Assembly: GCA_965657215.1 (NCBI GenBank) | Contig: CBFHNR010000004.1 | Coordinates: 62,001-126,000, forward strand | Length of the DNA: 64,000 nucleotides | Direction: 5' to 3' | Source: JAHEJA01 sp965657215 | GTDB taxonomy: Bacteria; Pseudomonadota; Alphaproteobacteria; Rhodobacterales; Rhodobacteraceae | In this document: positions 62,135 through 64,000 of the stretch, piece by piece | How the letters are laid out: each line of letters begins with the position of its first letter | Position numbering within the stretch: the first letter of the stretch is position 1 | Position numbers and translations under genes: made by a program | Notes under the pieces: generated by a model | Told to the model about the DNA's origin: nothing | The model's database searches: none | What the model saw: only the letters and a program-made list of their open reading frames with translations

Positions 62135-62889
62135 CCGGATATAAGGCTGTCGTGATATCCTTGGGTTAACCCCACCTCTTGCATGCGGTGCACCGCGCGA
62201 TCAACGTCATAGCTCAGCGCATGAAAGGTCACTTCACCATTTTCCAAAACCGCAAACCGTGTTGAGGCATGTCCATTGTGTTCTGGCATGCCTATGACCC
62301 CTGCATTCACCCAAAGCACATCACCAATGCGTTTTTCAAAGGCGATCCCACTATGGCCGGCAACAATCATATCAACAGGACCGACGGTTTTGGTCACAAG
62401 ATCAATTTCATGCTCATACACCTCACGCGCAGAGGTTTCCCAAATAAACCGAGACACATCGCTTAGCCCACCATGAATGACCGCCACCCGCTTGTCAAAA
62501 TGGGTAAAGGTCACGATAGAGGGACATGCACCCATCCACGCGCGATTGACCGCACTCAGCGTTTTTGAGGCATGCGAAAACCATCCGACCGAGAGAATGT
62601 CACAGGCGCTTCCTTCATCGAACCCACAGCCACAGTCAAGCGCACCCTGCGCGAGCTGAATTTCACAGTTCCCAGCAACGCTCACAATTCCAGTCTCGCG
62701 CATCAAATCAGTGGTTTCATTTGGGGCCCCACAATAAGCCACAGTGTCCCCTGTGGACACCATCGCCTCAGGCAGGATCCCATGATCACGCCCCCAGTTT
62801 AACAGAGAGACGAGCGCATCAACATTGGAATAAGGCCCACCAAACAGCAACACTGCTTGATCACGTTGCCCAATATCGAGAGATGACAT
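62077..62889 (-). CDS. Calcineurin-like metallophosphoesterase
   Basis: 270 residues from the ATG at 62889 with AGGAG upstream. Reads LFGGPYSNVDALVSLL, VSTGDTVAYCG, VAGNCEI, VIHGGLSDVSRFIW and MIVAGHSGIAF, the GDxxx, GNxE and GHS metal segments of the family, although the first DxH motif is replaced here by GGPYSN. It may act on a phosphodiester or a diadenosine compound; the substrate is unknown. The 3' 58 bp overlap the 3' end of xerD on the other strand. Confidence 0.82.
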   Translation of the reverse strand: MSSLDIGQRDQAVLLFGGPYSNVDALVSLLNWGRDHGILPEAMVSTGDTVAYCGAPNETTDLMRETGIVSVAGNCEIQLAQGALDCGCGFDEGSACDILSVGWFSHASKTLSAVNRAWMGACPSIVTFTHFDKRVAVIHGGLSDVSRFIWETSAREVYEHEIDLVTKTVGPVDMIVAGHSGIAFEKRIGDVLWVNAGVIGMPEHNGHASTRFAVLENGEVTFHALSYDVDRAVHRMQEVGLTQGYHDSLISGYWPSEDVLPEELRVLAKG

Positions 62890-62959
62890 AGAAAGTCTCC
62901 TTGAATGCGAAGGCCAAAATCCCCATAACACGCATAACCCTAAGGGAAGTTAATGAGAC

Positions 62960-64000
62960 ATGGAACCAGTTACACCAATAATTGATAGCGCCTTTTGGAT
63001 CACTGTTGGCGGCATTGTACTCCTCCTTGTGTTGTCCGCCTTCTTTTCAGGAAGCGAAACCGCCCTGACCGCCGCCTCTCGCGGGAAGCTCCGCGCCAAA
63101 GCGGACAAAGGATCACGGGGTGCACAGCTTGCACTGGATATAACCGAGGACAATGAACGTCTTATTGGCTCTGTCTTGCTGGGCAATAACTTGGTCAATA
63201 TTCTGGCGACTTCACTCACAACGGCGCTCTTCACGGGTCTTCTCGGAGAAAGCGGCGTTGCCCTCGCGACATTGGTCATGACAGTCCTGGTTTTGATTTT
63301 TGCCGAAGTTTTGCCCAAGACCTATGCCATCACCAATGCGGAAACTGCGGCCTCTGGTGTTGCGCCCATCATTCGCGTGATCATCAGCATTTTTGCCCCA
63401 ATCGTCACCATGGTACGTTGGCTGGTGCGCAAGGTGTTGCGCGTCTTTGGCATTCAGACGGACCCTGATAGCCATATCCTCGCTGTGCGTGATGAAATTG
63501 CGGGTGCCCTGAACCTCGGCCATTCCGAAGGTGTTGTCGAAAAAGAGGACCGTGATCGTATTTTAGGCGCGCTTGATTTATCCGATCGCACGGTTGAAGA
63601 AATCATGTTGCATCGCTCAGATATCGAAATGATTGATGCCAGCCTGCCGCCTTTGGACATTCTAAACAAATGTCTCGAAAGCAATCACACTCGATTGCCC
63701 GTGTTCCAAGATGAGCCAGAAAACATCATTGGTGTGATCCATGCCAAAGATTTGGCTCGCACCATGTATCAAGTGATCTCTGGCCCAGATGCCAAGCTCA
63801 GTGAGTTGAATTCCTTTGATGTCAGCGCCGTCGCGATGGAGCCCTACTTTATTCCCGACACAACCAGCCTTGATGATCAAATGCGCGAATTTTTGCGGCG
63901 TCGCACGCACTTTGCCCTCGTGGTTGATGAATACGGCAGCCTAGAAGGTTTGATTACCCTCGAAGATATCCTTGAAGAAATCGTGGGCGAGATCACCGAT
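62960..64000 (+). CDS. CNNM/CorC-family membrane protein with CBS domains, 3' end missing
   Basis: A frame open from the ATG at 62960 to the right edge; 347 residues visible. It has an N-terminal DUF21/CNNM membrane domain (ITVGGIVLLLVLSAFFSGSE, then LLGNNLVNILATSL and IFAEVLPKTYA) followed by a CBS pair (VMLHRSDIE-like IMLHRSDIEMID, TRLPVFQDEPENIIGVIH, HFALVVDEYGSLEGLITLED). The C-terminal CorC_HlyC domain should follow outside the window. The family is linked to magnesium or cobalt efflux. Preceded by a phosphoesterase in divergent orientation. Confidence 0.9.
   Translation, partial: MEPVTPIIDSAFWITVGGIVLLLVLSAFFSGSETALTAASRGKLRAKADKGSRGAQLALDITEDNERLIGSVLLGNNLVNILATSLTTALFTGLLGESGVALATLVMTVLVLIFAEVLPKTYAITNAETAASGVAPIIRVIISIFAPIVTMVRWLVRKVLRVFGIQTDPDSHILAVRDEIAGALNLGHSEGVVEKEDRDRILGALDLSDRTVEEIMLHRSDIEMIDASLPPLDILNKCLESNHTRLPVFQDEPENIIGVIHAKDLARTMYQVISGPDAKLSELNSFDVSAVAMEPYFIPDTTSLDDQMREFLRRRTHFALVVDEYGSLEGLITLEDILEEIVGEITD

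Noticed and set aside
1..64000. tRNA, rRNA, CRISPR arrays or IS elements
   Set aside because: I looked through the intergenic regions and saw no cloverleaf-like gene, no regularly spaced repeats beyond the zapA 25-mers, and no transposase-like frame.

Overview
The window is a chromosomal segment of a Rhodobacterales (roseobacter-type) alphaproteobacterium. The evidence is gene content and order: ccmE/ccmF/ccmH, the uppS-cdsA-dxr-rseP-bamA-ompH-fabZ-lpxA-lpxI-lpxB envelope block, a gene-transfer-agent-type holin, ZapA with a coiled-coil partner, a fused indolepyruvate oxidoreductase, and the aroK/aroB and xerD neighbourhood. Base composition looks close to balanced by eye, which would be low for this order. 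There is no rRNA, tRNA, IS element, prophage or CRISPR array that I can see; nearly everything is housekeeping or catabolic.

Layout. 0-2.7 kb: gltX (5' cut off by the window edge) and gltA. 2.7-10.5 kb (minus): a PaaG-like isomerase, ccmH, ccmF, a GTA-type holin/endolysin pair placed between ccmF and ccmE, then ccmE, argC, murI and an acyltransferase. 10.5-18.1 kb: fused indolepyruvate:ferredoxin oxidoreductase, a divergent LysR regulator, and a tightly overlapped three-gene catabolic operon (PLP lyase, M24 hydrolase, Asp/Glu-racemase-fold enzyme). 18.3-27.7 kb: purL, bolA, grxD, zapA with partner, tkt, two tandem gap genes separated by a 47-residue membrane protein, coaD and a CBS protein. 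27.8-34.3 kb: LysR plus valine catabolism (mmsA, isobutyryl-CoA dehydrogenase, 3-hydroxyisobutyryl-CoA hydrolase, mmsB), interrupted by an AT-rich hydrolase gene on the opposite strand. 34.4-36.9 kb: HerA-like ATPase, a candidate sRNA and an IalB-family protein. 36.9-48.6 kb (minus): lipid A, outer membrane and isoprenoid genes with frr and pyrH. 48.7-56.4 kb: miaA and a dipeptide-type ABC importer with fused ATPases. 56.4-64 kb: lytic transglycosylase, ssb, aroB, aroK, a two-gene envelope unit of unknown function, xerD, a phosphoesterase and a CNNM/CorC-type membrane protein cut by the right edge.

The most interesting signals are: (1) the GTA-type lysis cassette embedded in the cytochrome c maturation cluster and bounded on both sides by intrinsic terminators; the upstream terminator's 3' arm also carries the endolysin's Shine-Dalgarno sequence, and ccmF seems to restart from a leaderless-type promoter; (2) the two gap genes, whose cofactor-determining residues differ (one NADP-like, one NAD-like) and which are each preceded by copies of a GTTAGCGCTAAC-type palindrome; (3) two orphan promoter-to-terminator units that may be small RNAs; (4) the uncharacterised three-gene catabolic operon; (5) small genes of 47 and 49 codons. 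All functional statements come from reading motifs and context; no database search was run.
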